Of a DNA stretch of 64,000 nt, positions 1-11,987 are shown one piece after another. Source of the stretch: Glandiceps talaboti. Taxonomy: Eukaryota > Hemichordata > Enteropneusta > Spengelidae. The position numbers were made by a program, and so were the translations under genes. The first letter of the stretch is position 1; every line of letters begins with the position of its first letter. The notes under the pieces were generated by a model that had not been told where the DNA came from, did no database searches, and worked only from the letters and a program-made list of their open reading frames with translations. Where the stretch lies: the NCBI RefSeq assembly GCF_964340395.1, contig NC_135564.1:1596501-1660500 (forward strand). The letters are read 5' to 3'.

Positions 1-112
1 AGAGACAGAGGGACAGAGAAAAAGAGAGAGACAGACAGAGAGACAGACAGATTGACAGACACAAATAGGCACACATAGATAGACAGACAGACAGACAGAC
101 AGAAAAAGTCAG
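1..112. repeat. (GACA)n-rich microsatellite at window start
   Basis: Imperfect AGAC/GACA and AGAG runs that begin outside the window. Confidence 0.9.
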
Positions 113-1983
113 ACAATTATACTGAATTGGTATGGAATTATTTTCTTGTGATAGAATTGGTGTGTTCAGGTATGCAATATGTGTTGATGAAACAGTTTAA
201 ATATACTTTGTGTTGTAAGTTTCATTTCAATGGTTATCAAATTCTGAAAGTACTAGAAGTTTGATGTTGGAATTCAAGTATATCATTGTATTGGTTAATA
301 GAAGTGACTTAGAAGTGACTGAAATAATAAATCATATCACTGTTCATGTGAGAAAAGCAGACCAGATAAGGGACGTTTGCACAATGTCACACAAGCGCAA
401 TAAACAAACTTTGTTCATTTAGGGGGGGGGGGGGGGGGGGGGAACAACGTTTTCTTCACAATTCTTCTGACATAGAGGAAATTATCAGAACTTGCCTTAT
501 AGAAAACTAAGCCCTATGGCTTATGTATATATGTATATGAAATATGTTTGTTTTGTATGAGTTTTCTGTAAATTTCTGTAGAAGTTGATGGAACTGAAAT
601 CTGACTTGAGAATTCTCTTGTCCATACATCTCAAGTCCATCAGTCTGGTAGAATGTCTGGGACTGCATTAGATGCATGTTATCTGTTTAAACATTCTCTA
701 AGGAGTGCATGCAGATATGGACAAATGAAAAAGAACCAAGATCCTACATAGATGTATAAACACAGTTCACTGCACCCAAAGGATGCAATTTATATTAATC
801 TGAATGGACTCAACTGTACCAGGTTTTAGTTAATGATTACACATGCCTGTGCCATCATATGTTTTGATATACAACAATGGACTGTGTCCTCATTTGCATA
901 TCATTTGCATACAGGTATGCAATAACGTTTTCAATATTGCACTACAGTGAAAATACCACCAGTATGTTTGCACAGTGGTGCAAGTGCTCTCTGGTATAAT
1001 ACCCTATTAGGACTTGACATACTTATTAATTAACAGTTCTGGTGAATGGCATTTCAAAGCCAGCTAGGCAAGTCTCTGTCTGGACTGTGTTCATGTTCCA
1101 TATTCCGAGTTACAAGTTAATCAAATTGCAGGTTTTGATAAGTACTGATTCTGATATTGTTTGCATCATTTGAAGCACCTAGTACCACAGTTACTAATTT
1201 ACAATTGCATGTGTCCTAAACATTTCAGAACCCAATTTTGGTTTAATTTTTGAAGTTTTATCAAATTGAACTATATTTTACAAATACATGTACTATTAAA
1301 TTCTTAAAAATGACAAAATTTAATTTAATTTAAAATACTTATCTGTACAGGGAGTTTTTCTGCTTTGTTCTGTCAAAATAAAAAAAAACGATGAAAATGT
1401 GTTGTATGTAGTCGTGCTGTTTTGTATAGTAGATTATGTGGGGAATTTGCTCTCATTGTTGATCTAACATTTCCATTGCTATGCCTAGCATTTCACTATA
1501 ACTGTCGTATATTAAAATCTAAAATTAGATAACGATTGCCCGCAGTGACAATGAATGTGGTAAATTATGTTGACATCGTACAGCTCAACAATTCATAGTG
1601 ACAGTGAAATGATGGTATATATTTTTATTAGAAAGATAACAAGTATGGCTGGCAGTTGGAGTAGAAAAAATTCATTTGTGCTACAACACCATTGGTGCTA
1701 TTTTTTATTTTATTTCACCAGCCTGAAGATATATAGAGTCAGCCAGGTCATGAGAAAAATAGAATTAAATGGCCTAGCATCAGAATTGACCTATATATGT
1801 ATAGAGATAGTATAATATAAGAATCTCCTGGCAAGAAGACATGACAACACAATGCACTTCCTGTTCAATTAATCATCAAGAATGTTCCTCTAATAAACTT
1901 ATTATAGACATATTTCTAGAATTAGTATTTCATACAATTTCTATTGTTATTGAGTCAATATCAGTAGTTTTTGAGATAATAAC
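113..1983. other. AT-rich DNA, no gene recognised
   Basis: A 21-base G run lies at 422-442. Two octamer motifs ATTTGCAT (892-899 and 903-910) lie 11 bp apart. The longest frame (1567-1815) has no recognisable domain. Nothing else is supported. Confidence 0.6.
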
Positions 1984-2409
1984 ACAGACAGATGGATGGA
2001 TGGACAGACGTACAGACAGATGGACAGACAGACAGACAGATGGATGGACAAACAGACACAGACAAACAGAGTCAGGCAGACAGATGCATGGACAGATGGA
2101 TGGATGGATGGACAGACAGACAAACAAACGGATGGATGGACAGACAGGCAGACAAACAGAGTCAGACAGACAGATGCACGGACAGACAAACAGAGTCAGG
2201 CAGACAGACAGATGCATGGACAGACAGACAGATGGACAGTCAAACAGATAGGCAGGCAGGCCGATGTAGAGACAGACACACATATGGACAGATATACAGA
2301 CAGGCAGACAGCCACAGGCAGACATGTATGGACAGACAGATGTACAGACAGGCAGGAAGGAAGATAACACGTACACATAACACAGACTGACAGACAGACA
2401 GACAGACAC
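1984..2409. repeat. GACAGA/TGGATGGACA cryptic minisatellite
   Basis: About 425 bp of interleaved GACAGACAGATGG, CAAACAGAGTCAGG and related words. Every frame on both strands is open over long stretches simply because the words lack stops; these are not genes. Confidence 0.92.
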
Positions 2410-4080
2410 CTTTTTAAATCTGAATACTTCCTTGTTGGAAACATTGACAGTCCAATTATAACTCATTTCCTTTATACAAGATGTCACCTTGCATGTGTAT
2501 TTCCTGGGAAGGTTTCACAATTAATTGGGATAGTATTCTGACACTGAAAACCAATTAATTGTGAAAGTACAAAAATAAACTGATAAAATGCTCTTCAATT
2601 TTCATAACATATTTGTTCAAAGCTCCACCAGGATATCAGTATTATTTTTATGTATAATTTCCTGAGAATTCAACTGTTGCTAGGCATGATTCAACAATGT
2701 AAGAATATTTGGATATAAAAGACAACTATCTAATCAAAAACTATAAAGTTTAATACCGACTATGCTGCTTGGGAACTTGCAAACCCGCCATGTTGAATGT
2801 TGCATCATGGGAAATGTAATAAATACTCATCAATTAGTATTAGAAACAATATTGATACATTGTTTGTAACCACAAATAATTAATTCATAGTTACTCTGAC
2901 AATTGTGGGAGGTTAATTTTATCGGTAACTCCAGATTAGGTATTACGATAACCTCAGATAATCCCATAGTCCTTTGCGTCTGAGCATGCTCAGTCTGGAT
3001 TGCAAGTTCCCTATTGATTCATATCTCTTTTTTTTCGAAAAGAAGACTTTTTAATTCTGTGTTTCTCATTATAACACTTTGAAATGTTGTGTCAGTTGGA
3101 CAGAGAATCACAAAATTACAAGGTATATGTCCCTTTAACACTGTACTACGGTAGTTGAAACTGGTACATTTTTTTGAAACCGTTTAGATATGATAAGTTA
3201 GTCAATAATATTGTACATCCTGTACAGTATTGAATCACTTAGAGGGTAAATGTATTTGTGTAGCTGCCATGTACATAACAAATTACAATACATTCACCCC
3301 AAACGTGATCACAATTTCAACCTGTTACTATAGTCTATCTGCTAGACCTCGGATGTTCTTCCGATAGAATACGACACACGACCGAACATCGCTATTGAGG
3401 ATGAAACATCCAAGGTCTAGCAAATGTCATCAGGATATCAATAACTGCCAATCAGAGAACCGTATTAGCGACAAGCACAAACAGAGGACAATAGCTAATT
3501 TTCATGCATATTCATCTTAAGGAGGGGCTTGTAAAAATAACCACCAATGCGTTAACTAAAATGTGTGAATGACAACGTCTACACACTCATCAAACACAAT
3601 TACCATAAACCGATAAGACATAGTAATGACGTAAATGTGTTTGAATATATTAAAGTATATATATGCATACATGGCCCAACCCACCGCTCAATGTAATGTC
3701 AATGGAATGTCCGGTCTGAAAATGACATTTGCTAGACTGTTCGGGCAAGCCCTCACTGCGAACTTCATTCGCTTATAGTATCGAAAGAAAGCCAGCAAGA
3801 CTACCTGTTACTGTACTACATACAGATAAAATATATCTCTAGTTAACATGGTCAGTGTATAATTATTGGTATTTTTACCATGTATTTTCAGTGAATATAT
3901 TGTTGGTTGTCATATAGAAAAAGATACTCCAGTTACAACTTGTACAACTTTAATATGGGTGGTTTCATTGGAAAGCTTGTCTATCACAATCTCTCTCTCA
4001 TTGCTATGATGACAACTCTACCTGTTTATACAAAGACATTGATAGGATATTGAAAACGTGATTGAATCTGTACATAATCA
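2410..4080. other. non-coding DNA with several inverted repeats
   Basis: A perfect 16-bp hairpin arm pair lies at 2513-2528 / 2551-2566. A 12-bp pair GGGAACTTGCAA (2771-2782) / TTGCAAGTTCCC (3000-3011) bounds about 240 bp and may be a small MITE. An imperfect pair TGCTAGACCTCGGATGTT (from 3340) / its complement (to 3420) is followed by a further GCTAGAC copy near 3730. No coding sequence seen. Confidence 0.55.
2513..2566. repeat. perfect 16-bp hairpin
   Basis: TTTCACAATTAATTGG at 2513-2528 is exactly complementary to CCAATTAATTGTGAAA at 2551-2566, with a 22-nt loop. Confidence 0.85.
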
Positions 4081-4411
4081 CAGGAACCGTGTTACAAACA
4101 AACAAACAAACAAACAAATAAATAAACGAAATAAATAAATAATCTAACAATTATGCATGGGTAAATGAAATATAATTTCATAGATAATTATATCTATATA
4201 CATGCATATATGTATATACGGGCCTGTATAGTATTGAAATATTATACACTATCTATAAAAACTATTATTTCATAGTATACAGGCCTGTATGTACATATAT
4301 ACACGTGTATAGATATAGTTATCTATGAGTTTGAAATGATATTTCATTTACCCATGCATAATTGTTTGTGTTTTTTTGTTTTTCGTTTGTTTGTTTGTAA
4401 CATGATTCCTG
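4081..4411. repeat. ~330-bp near-complete palindrome (MITE-like)
   Basis: Outer arms CAGGAACCGTGTTACAAAC and the complement of GTTTGTAACATGATTCCTG are followed inward by (CAAA)n / (GTTT)n. Next come ACAATTATGCATGGGTAAAT and its mirror ATTTACCCATGCATAATTGT, then TTTCATAGATAATTATATC and its mirror, ending in ACAGGCCTGTA-type centre arms. The arms match almost end to end, so the whole unit could form one long hairpin. No transposase fragment is visible. Confidence 0.7.
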
Positions 4412-5105
4412 GGCTCCCTGTGTTCATAATATGATAACACAGACATGGAAGTGTCAAATCCTGCAGTGCCATTGCCTCTAGGTAATCATCATTAAATAAA
4501 GACATCAAAATATCTCATGCTGCCATCTTCCTATCTGTGCCAGATCAAGTGAAACCTGTCTGCATGATTTGAAATCGGACTCTGTATAAATGTCTAAATA
4601 TGCTCACAAAAGAGTGTGTGGCCTGCTGATCAGGTTTCATACATCCACGTATGTCAGTTTACATTAACCTATTTATCACAGTATCTTTATGATTTTAAAT
4701 TTTTATAACAGTCAATATAGTTGTTTTATTTTTATAGGTTTCTGTGACTGTATATATGTTGTAGTTAAAGGGCTATGTTTCAATCCCTGGTCCTCACATT
4801 AGTCTTATCTTATCAGATGGATTATTCTTTTATCTTTTTCTATAGCTTTCCCAAACAACTATTCACATAAATGTTAATCCTATATCCGAAATGGGCCTTT
4901 AAGTTAAAATCTTTACTCCACCCTAATTTGTTAAAGTTTTGCTTACTTTGGCTAACTTTTTTTTACTTTCAATAGACAACCCCCCCCCCCCCCACTGCCT
5001 AGAAAAACAAAACAAAACAACTAAACAAATATATACATTTTGTTCTGATGCCTCATTGCATCTTGTCAATATCTTACAATTATACTGAGCCATAAAATGC
5101 AGATT
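4412..5105. other. non-coding, with a family C repeat fragment
   Basis: Family C dispersed repeat at about 4764-4826 (TTCAATCCCTGGTCCTCACATTAG...). A 13-base C run lies near 4981. No gene seen. Confidence 0.5.
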
Positions 5106-5456
5106 ATACAGATGATGTACTAAACAGTTCAGATAAACAGAGTTTAGATAACCAAACAATTCAGATAACCAGAGTTCAGATAACCAAACAGTTCAGATAA
5201 CCAGAGTTCAGATAACCAAACAGTTCAGATAATCAGAGTTCAGATAGCCAAACAGTTCTGATAACCAGAGTTCAGATAGCCAAACAATTCAGATAACCAG
5301 AGTTCAGATAACCAAACAGTTCAGATAACCAGATATATAACCAAACAATTCAGATAATTGGAGTTCAGATAGCCAAACAGTTCAGATAACCAGAGTTCAG
5401 ATAACCAAACAGTTCTGATATCCAAACAGTTCAGACCAGAGTTCAGATAACCAGAG
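5106..5456. repeat. ~32-bp minisatellite (TTCAGATAACCAGAG / TTCAGATAACCAAACAG)
   Basis: Dimeric units alternating a 15-16-bp and a 17-bp half. About eleven dimers, with occasional losses. Confidence 0.93.
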
Positions 5457-6107
5457 AGAACCAGACTGAGGTTGAATTATGAACCGTAACCTAGGTAACT
5501 AAGGTGTAATTATTATTAAAGTCCAAGAGAGAGCCTGTGGTTGAATCATGGGCCTATACCTAGCTACTAGTGTAAATGTTGGTATTGCTTTTGAATGGAC
5601 ATCATGTAATCTAACTAGTCATCAATGTTTGTACATTATAGTATTGTCCTATCAATCAATCAAGTTATCTCATTCTAGAGTGAGACATTCTGAGTCAGTG
5701 TATCACTTCATGACATTTCTACCAATGAGACACAGGTGAAAAATGAGGTTTTACAATTACACTTCACTTGAATTACAAGCAGTCAAACTTTTGGCATTAC
5801 AGTTTGATCTGATATTGATGAATGATCCTCATCAGAATGACAAATTCAATAGTTTGTAGTTGATCTTCACATGTTGGCAGTCTCCACCAACTTTAGAAAA
5901 GTTGGTCGGAACTAAAGTATGGTGGTATTTAATGTTTATGGATCCACTGTTGATGGTTAAATTGCAATGTGGGATTCAAACAGTGGACTTTAAAGGGAAA
6001 GGATACCTTGTGTGAATTTACTGTTTAATAAAAACTTAGATGTTCAAGGAGATAAAATGCATTGGTTTCATTCGCTGTTATTTAGGGACTAGTCAGTTTC
6101 TTTGACC
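5457..6107. other. no feature recognised
   Basis: Unique-looking AT-rich DNA. The short frame at 5548-5739 shows no domain or splice context. Confidence 0.5.
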
Positions 6108-6217
6108 GGGGGGGGGGGGTGGATTGGGAGGGGGGTCACCCTGTTTTTGAAATTGGCAGTAGGGTGGGGAGGGGGGTCATGCTGTTTTCAAAATTGTGGA
6201 TGGAGGGGGGGTATTGT
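6108..6217. repeat. G-rich degenerate tandem repeat
   Basis: Two to three ~55-bp units with GGGAGGGGGGTCA followed by CTGTTTT(C/G)AAA. Several G runs of 5-11 on the plus strand could form G-quadruplexes. Confidence 0.6.
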
Positions 6218-6272
6218 GTTTTGGATTGTGATGGAAGAAAAAAAATCCTTTTTCTCCAATGGCATGGTAACA

Positions 6273-6552
6273 GGACAAATGCCCCCCGGACAAATGCCTA
6301 AGGTAGGACTATGGCTCACGACTCAACCTAGAAAGGTCGTTCCCGAGTTGTTTTTTCAACTTTACACTATAGAGTCTTTAAGTGCTGGTCGTGTTATACC
6401 ATGCGTGTATGCCCTGCTGCCTAACAAACAACGTGAAACTTATCGACATCTTCTACAACAGCTCAACAATATATCCATTCTAACCTAAACCCACATAGTG
6501 TGCTCATTGACTATGAACAGTCCGGGGGCATTTGTCCGGGGGACGTTTGTCC
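6273..6552. mobile_element. element with iterated terminal repeats (copy 1), enclosing a MULE fragment
   Basis: The left arm (6273-6299) is two direct copies of GGACAAATGCC(CCCC). The right arm (6522-6552) is two inverted copies (GGGGGCATTTGTCC, GGGGGACGTTTGTCC). Between them lies ~220 bp whose conceptual translation matches a MULE transposase core. A second element with the same arm design and the same left flank (GGTAACAGGACAA) is at 45883-46555, which argues for a dispersed family. Target-site duplication is not clear. Confidence 0.65.
6303..6521 (+). pseudogene. MULE (Mutator-like) transposase fragment, frameshifted
   Basis: The translation runs KVVPELFFQLYTIES, then RVIPCVYALLPNK, then RETYRHLLQQL. 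After a frame change near 6465 it continues NLNPHSVLIDYEQ. This follows the order of the MULE transposase catalytic region (P.LF.QLYTIH, VIP.VYALLPNK..ETY, and the D-E-containing segment near .IDFE.A). Roughly 70 residues remain; neither the N-terminal zinc-binding part nor the C-terminus is present. The fragment is cut off on both sides by the iterated GGACAAATGCC repeats. Confidence 0.75.
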
Positions 6553-7309
6553 TTCTCCCTGTTTCTTACATGAATTCTTTAATAGTACTTATTAGTTCAA
6601 GCATAACTATAAATATACATATACATGTATTACCTAGCTACCACACTAGTTACAGAACATGTCATGTAAATGCTTGGCTGTTTCACAATCAGTGCTTCAC
6701 TTATATTGCACTTTGGGGCAAAAGTGAACTTGAAGGTTTCGTAATGGTAATCTTCATAGATAGTTTATAAAAGAAGTTAATCTAAAATGTTCCCTACCTG
6801 TCACTATGAACTTGTCAGAAGGGGTTAATACACTTTCTATTTTGGACACTGCATGTTATTGACACTACAAATCACCACATCTCATCAGATTCCAGTTTCT
6901 ATTATACACTAGGTATGACCACCTAAAGTTCTCTAACATACCGGTGACTTTACTATACATACAATATTAATGCCACTATACCAATTTTACGGGGCCATTT
7001 TTATGTGACATGGGAAACTTATTTAAAACTTACATTTACGTTAGCTATTCAGGGCTTGAAAATATTACCTCAAAGGCTATGAATAACCTAAACATTGCCT
7101 TAATAGAAGCAAAAAACTGCACTAACACTATATCTTTATGGGGGCTGCTGAGATACAACAATGGTGGGTAAAGTATCGGGGGAAGCTACTAAACACAAAC
7201 ACTTTATCTACAGACGTTTACATGTTGATATAAACTATTCATTGATATTGATATAATTATTCTTACAGTTGGGCAGGCTTTCTGATAGCAAGTATATCTC
7301 AAATGACAT
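6553..7309. other. no gene recognised
   Basis: Unique AT-rich DNA; the frame at 6498-6770 has no recognisable features. Confidence 0.45.
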
Positions 7310-7418
7310 TCTGGCAAACCAGAGCTGTTATTTCTTCCGCTACACTTGTGGGGCTGGTGCATTAAGAACAGTGCCGTAAAACAGGCCGTGGTTTGCGCTG
7401 ATGCTCAAGTGACAACAC
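7310..7418 (+). repeat. dispersed repeat family D, copy 1
   Basis: About 110 bp sharing CCAGAGCTGTTATTTCTTCC, GCTACACTT, GTAAAACAGGCC and GTGACAA in order with the complement of 29455-29570. Probably an old non-autonomous element; ends not defined. Confidence 0.65.
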
Positions 7419-7859
7419 ATTCAACCTCATTCAGTGTTTACACCATACTGAATACAAGGTGATTATATCCACATAACCAAGGCACAGCTATCACTCACTT
7501 GTGTACTCAACCACATCCAACAACATTTAATTTGTTAGTTTGACTACAGCATATTTTCCGTAGTAATAATAAGTTGGACAGAAAGACATAAAGACTTCAA
7601 TGCAATCTCTTTTTATTCCACATTGCAGCATGACTTTTTATTCAAAATAGTTATCAGATTAAATTGCAATAAAATTTCAATATAAAAATATACAGTATAT
7701 GCACACACAATAAATAGACATATAGCACATCTCACAAACTCTTCACAATATCTTTTGCATCTTTTCTCTCCTAACTTTTGGAGACCGTTTTTGTTTTTGT
7801 TATCGTACATACCCTTTCACTGATCAGTCTGGCTTATCAGAAAGTCTTTTCAAAATACA
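7419..7859. other. no gene recognised
   Basis: AT-rich; holds the minus-strand AATAAA motifs at 7612-7640 that may end the SH2-SH3 transcript. Confidence 0.4.
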
Positions 7860-7888
7860 TTAATAATAATAATAATAATAATAATTAT
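7860..7888. repeat. (TAA)n microsatellite
   Basis: Nine or so TAA units. Confidence 0.9.
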
Positions 7889-10800
7889 AATTAAAACAAA
7901 AGAAAATATGGAACTGAAAATTCAAAACATAAATTGGAAGAATTTCCATGCTGTATTTGTAGCATTCAAAACACAGGAGTGACTTGCCAATATGGGTCTG
8001 CTTGTAATTAATAAACCTGAAATTTGTAACTTGGCTTAAACTTAATTTTATGTACTTGAAGCATTAACAGAACACACTATGCGATATACAGACTGTATGT
8101 TCTGGTTTGTCTACCATATATACATACTGAAGCAGTTATATACATATATATTATATATATATATATACTTTTTGCCAATAACTCTATGAATTTTTATTTA
8201 TGGTTTCTATAATTTCTTAGATAATTTTCTTGAAAATTGTGTGGCCTACATGATGAAGATTCTCAGCAAACCTTATTTCAGTTACTCTTTGTTTGCATAC
8301 AATAATGTGGTGGGAATAAATAACTTTCTGTTTTTCTGGTGGTTGACAATAATTTCACGATGCAAAATGAGATTTTTCATCTTTTAAATAAGGCATCATG
8401 AGAGAAAATTCACCATGAAGGAAACAGACACTATCATTTTTATGAAGAACATCAAATTCACTCCTTTTTTCCATAGACAAATGAGAAAATGTCAAGTCAA
8501 GAAATACCTTTTTCTCAGCATGGTAACAAAACAAATACAGTGATGTCAACAACATATAACAGTTTTACAAGAGGTGAAAAATTAACTATTTTCTTGTTAT
8601 AATGTTAAAAATTGAAATAATCCAACATGTAAGTATTGGATGTCAAACTATCATTTATTTAAAATCTTTTTTTCCATCTAAATTTACTGTCCAAATTCTT
8701 AATGCAGTCTGGTTCTAAAACGTTAAATAATTCCTATCCATAACTCCTTGTTCTTAAATCAGAACTAGCTAATATGGACTTAAAGCTATAATATTAATTT
8801 TCAAACGAGGTATTTTTTAATAAAATTTGACATGAAACAAAGCAAATACTGTGGATGGGTATTTTTGGTTGAAAATGATCACTAACATAGGTGGGATTAT
8901 TTGTTTAGCTGTTATTTGTTGACTTCACTGCACTTGTTGTGTTCTTTGCCATGTTAAAATGTAGATGTTGACTTGAAAGTCTAAAGTATTAGCTTGGAAT
9001 CCAATTTGTCTTTGTCACGGTAATCGACATTAATACTAAAAGCATCCCAGTACATCTTTTAAAAAAGCTGTGTTGTCACCGGGGACTGGACAGGAAATCA
9101 TACAGACACTCATTTCAGATAAAAATATATCATTCTGCAGCAGATACCTTACAGTATAGTATCACTGACAAAAACTCAATAAAGCTGCTCCTGTAAAAAC
9201 ACTATATATTTATCCGGCTTGCATTACAGTACAGTCCAATCACACCAGTAACATGACACTAGCTACATTCACTATTTATGATTTGACTCAAATTCAGACA
9301 TTGGAAATTTAATTAATTTCAAGACTTGAATCGGACTACATGGAGACTGACGCTGTGGAGCAAGAAAGTGACTACATCTAATGGGTGGGATCACAATAAA
9401 TTAACATGACAAGATGATAAAGAGTCAGGGCAACTCATTAATGTTTAAGTATGTCCATACAAGCAAACCACATTATATCCTGACAGACAGAAAGTCTATC
9501 ATTCTAAAAATATACATAAATTTAAACCATAAAACGATTTTCTATTCGGAAAAAAAAGATGACACTGACAGACTTAATTTTAACTAATTTCTTAATCAAG
9601 CGATAATATAAGACTTGGAAAGTAGGAAACATCTAGAGTTGAATTTGATAAAGACAAGTTGGATTCCAGCATTGATTAAAGTTTTGATTAAAGATTCTAT
9701 ATAAATAAATACTTGAAGAGAAAGACTATGGTAGATGCGCCCAAAAATACAACTTTTGGTTGTCTTCTTGGTAAAATATGACATACAATACTATTATTAA
9801 GTATTAACTAACTGTAAATGACATTTGTCCAGCATTCTACCCTACACTAGTATGCAGGTAGATTTTCACCTTCCTTATCAATATTCCAACCATCAACAGA
9901 ACCCACCTCCCTTTCCCTTCCCCTCCTAAAAAATGTCTCAAGTAATATCGATCCAAATTACCTTCTTGCATTACACTTTAACCGCTGTCATAATGGTATG
10001 ATTCATATCACCATGACAACATGGATATGGGAGAGATTTATCAGACTTATTTACTAGGCCATATTAATAGTAATACTTGTGTTCTCTCTACCCCTGTCAG
10101 CAGTTATCTCTGTTTAGACAGAACTCTTCCATTCTGTGCTTGTTAGTCAAGTTTCATTGCTTTGTACAGGAATAGGCATTATTTCAGTGTACTGTCAAAC
10201 AGTTGGTGTGTTTACTCTTCCATTCTAGGGCAACACACTATAAAGTCAAGTCACTATTGAGTTGTCGTTTTTCTTGACAACAATTAGTTGTTTCACCTAG
10301 TATTTTTTTATCACAATTTAGCACACACTTTACCTACTTCTCTCTGTTTGAAATTTAGACAAAGTTTCAAAACTGACGACAATTAGTGTCTGGCAAGAGT
10401 TGCACAATTTACTTCTCTATGACTTCCCTAGGATCAACCACAACGTTGGCATGACAACCGTTTTATAGTGTACACTATATCCCCACGTACATCATCTCTG
10501 GAATTACTCCCTATAATACGTGTCAATAATGTTTTTAAATTTTTCACTACGTCAATCAATTTCAGTGAGGAGTTGTGATAAATTACTTCTAAATGGATAG
10601 ATCAAGGTGTTTAATTTTACAGTCAGCTGTTTGATGTGAGGGGAGGTCAAAATTTGAACATTACTAGTAAACCTAAACAATAGAGAGAAATAAACTGAAT
10701 AGATAACATAGATGAGAATCTATCAGTCACACTGTATTAATAAATAGTGAAAGATAACTATTCCAAAAAAATAAAATAACATGTTATCATTACACTAGTG

Positions 10801-10904
10801 GTCTCAAGTCTAATTTTTGTCTAGATTGTGAAAAATAACGGAACCAAAGTATTGTGTTGTGTACACCTATGGTATAATAGATTACAGTAACAATGAGCTA
10901 CTAT

Positions 10905-11975
10905 TGCCTCCCTGAGATCAATGACTTTCATTGAGCTGCAATATGTCTCTGAGATCAATCAATAACGGTTTCATTGAGCTGGTGTCTCTGACATCAATCA
11001 ATGACTTTGTCTCTGAGATCAATCAATGACTTTCATTGAGCTGCAATATGTCTCTGAGATCAATCAATGATGATTTCATTGTGCTGGTGTCTCTGAGATC
11101 AATCAATGACTGTTTCATTGTGCTGGTGTCTCTGAGATCAATCAATGACTGTTTCATTGTGCTGGTGTCTCTGAGATCAATCAATGATTTTGTCACTGCA
11201 CTGGTGTCTCTGACAAAAATCAATGACTTTCATTGCGCTGGTGTCTCTGAGATCAATCAATGACTGTTTCATTGCACTGGTGTCTCTGAGATCAAGCAAT
11301 GACTTTCAGTGCGCCAGGGTCTCTGAGATCAATCAACGACTTTCAAAGCTGAAATATGTCTGAGAAAAATGAATAACTTTCATTAAGCTGGTGTTTCTGA
11401 GATCAATCAATGACTGTTTCATTAAGCTAGTGTCTCTGAGATTAAACAATGTTTCATTGAACTGCATTTGTGATCAATGACTTGCACTGAGTAACCATCT
11501 TTGAAATCAGTCAATGATTTTCATTCAGTAGCAACGTATCTCGGAGATCAATGACTTTCATTGAGTAACTGTCTCTGAAATCAGTCAATGATTAGCACTC
11601 AGCTGCAACTGCAATCAATGACTTTCATTGAGTAAGTGTCTCTGAAATCAGTCAATGAATTTCACTCAGCCACAATGTTTCTCTAAGATCAATGATTTTC
11701 ATTGAGTAACTGTCTCTGAAATCAGTCAATGATTAGCACTCAGCTGCAACTGCAATCAATGACTTTCATTGAGTAAGTGTCTCTGAAATCAGTCAATGAA
11801 TTTCACTCGGCCACAATGTTTCTCTAAGATCAATGATTTTCATTGAGTAAACATATTGAAATTAGTCAGTGACTAACAATTAGCTGCAACGTTTCTCTGA
11901 GATCAATGACTTTCACATCTCTGAACTTAGTGAATGACTGTTCCATAGAGTTGACAATGTCTCTCTGAGTTCAGT
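10905..11975. repeat. ~36-bp minisatellite (CTCTGAGATCAATCAATGA unit)
   Basis: About 1 kb of tandem units built on TCTGAGATCAATCAATGACT plus TTTCATTGAGCTG. Units are near-identical at 10950-11330 and degenerate toward the gene. The unit itself contains the inverted pair TCAATGA / TCATTGA, so single units can fold. The array begins about 13 bp past the SH2-SH3 stop codon, placing it in the likely 3' UTR. Open frames on both strands here are repeat translations. Confidence 0.9.
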
Positions 11976-11987
11976 CCATATGTGCTA

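Larger units (their letters stand above)
7600..11987 (-). other. probable 3' flank / 3' UTR region of the SH2-SH3 gene
   Basis: Read on the minus strand, the DNA after the stop runs through a minisatellite (10905-11975) and then AT-rich sequence without credible open frames. Candidate AATAAA poly(A) signals on the minus strand are seen near 8193, near 8650, at 7612-7617 and near 7633. The closely spaced pair at 7612-7640 is the best guess for a distal end. No other gene is recognisable between 7889 and 10904. Confidence 0.35.

Noticed and set aside
1841-2487. Overlapping 80-185-codon frames rich in D-R-Q-T-D-G or S-V-C-L
   Set aside because: Products of a GACAGATGG cryptic repeat open on both strands.
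6102-6488. 128-codon plus-strand frame as a gene
   Set aside because: The first half is G-rich repeat and terminal-repeat sequence; only the second half is meaningful and is a MULE fragment continuing in another frame.
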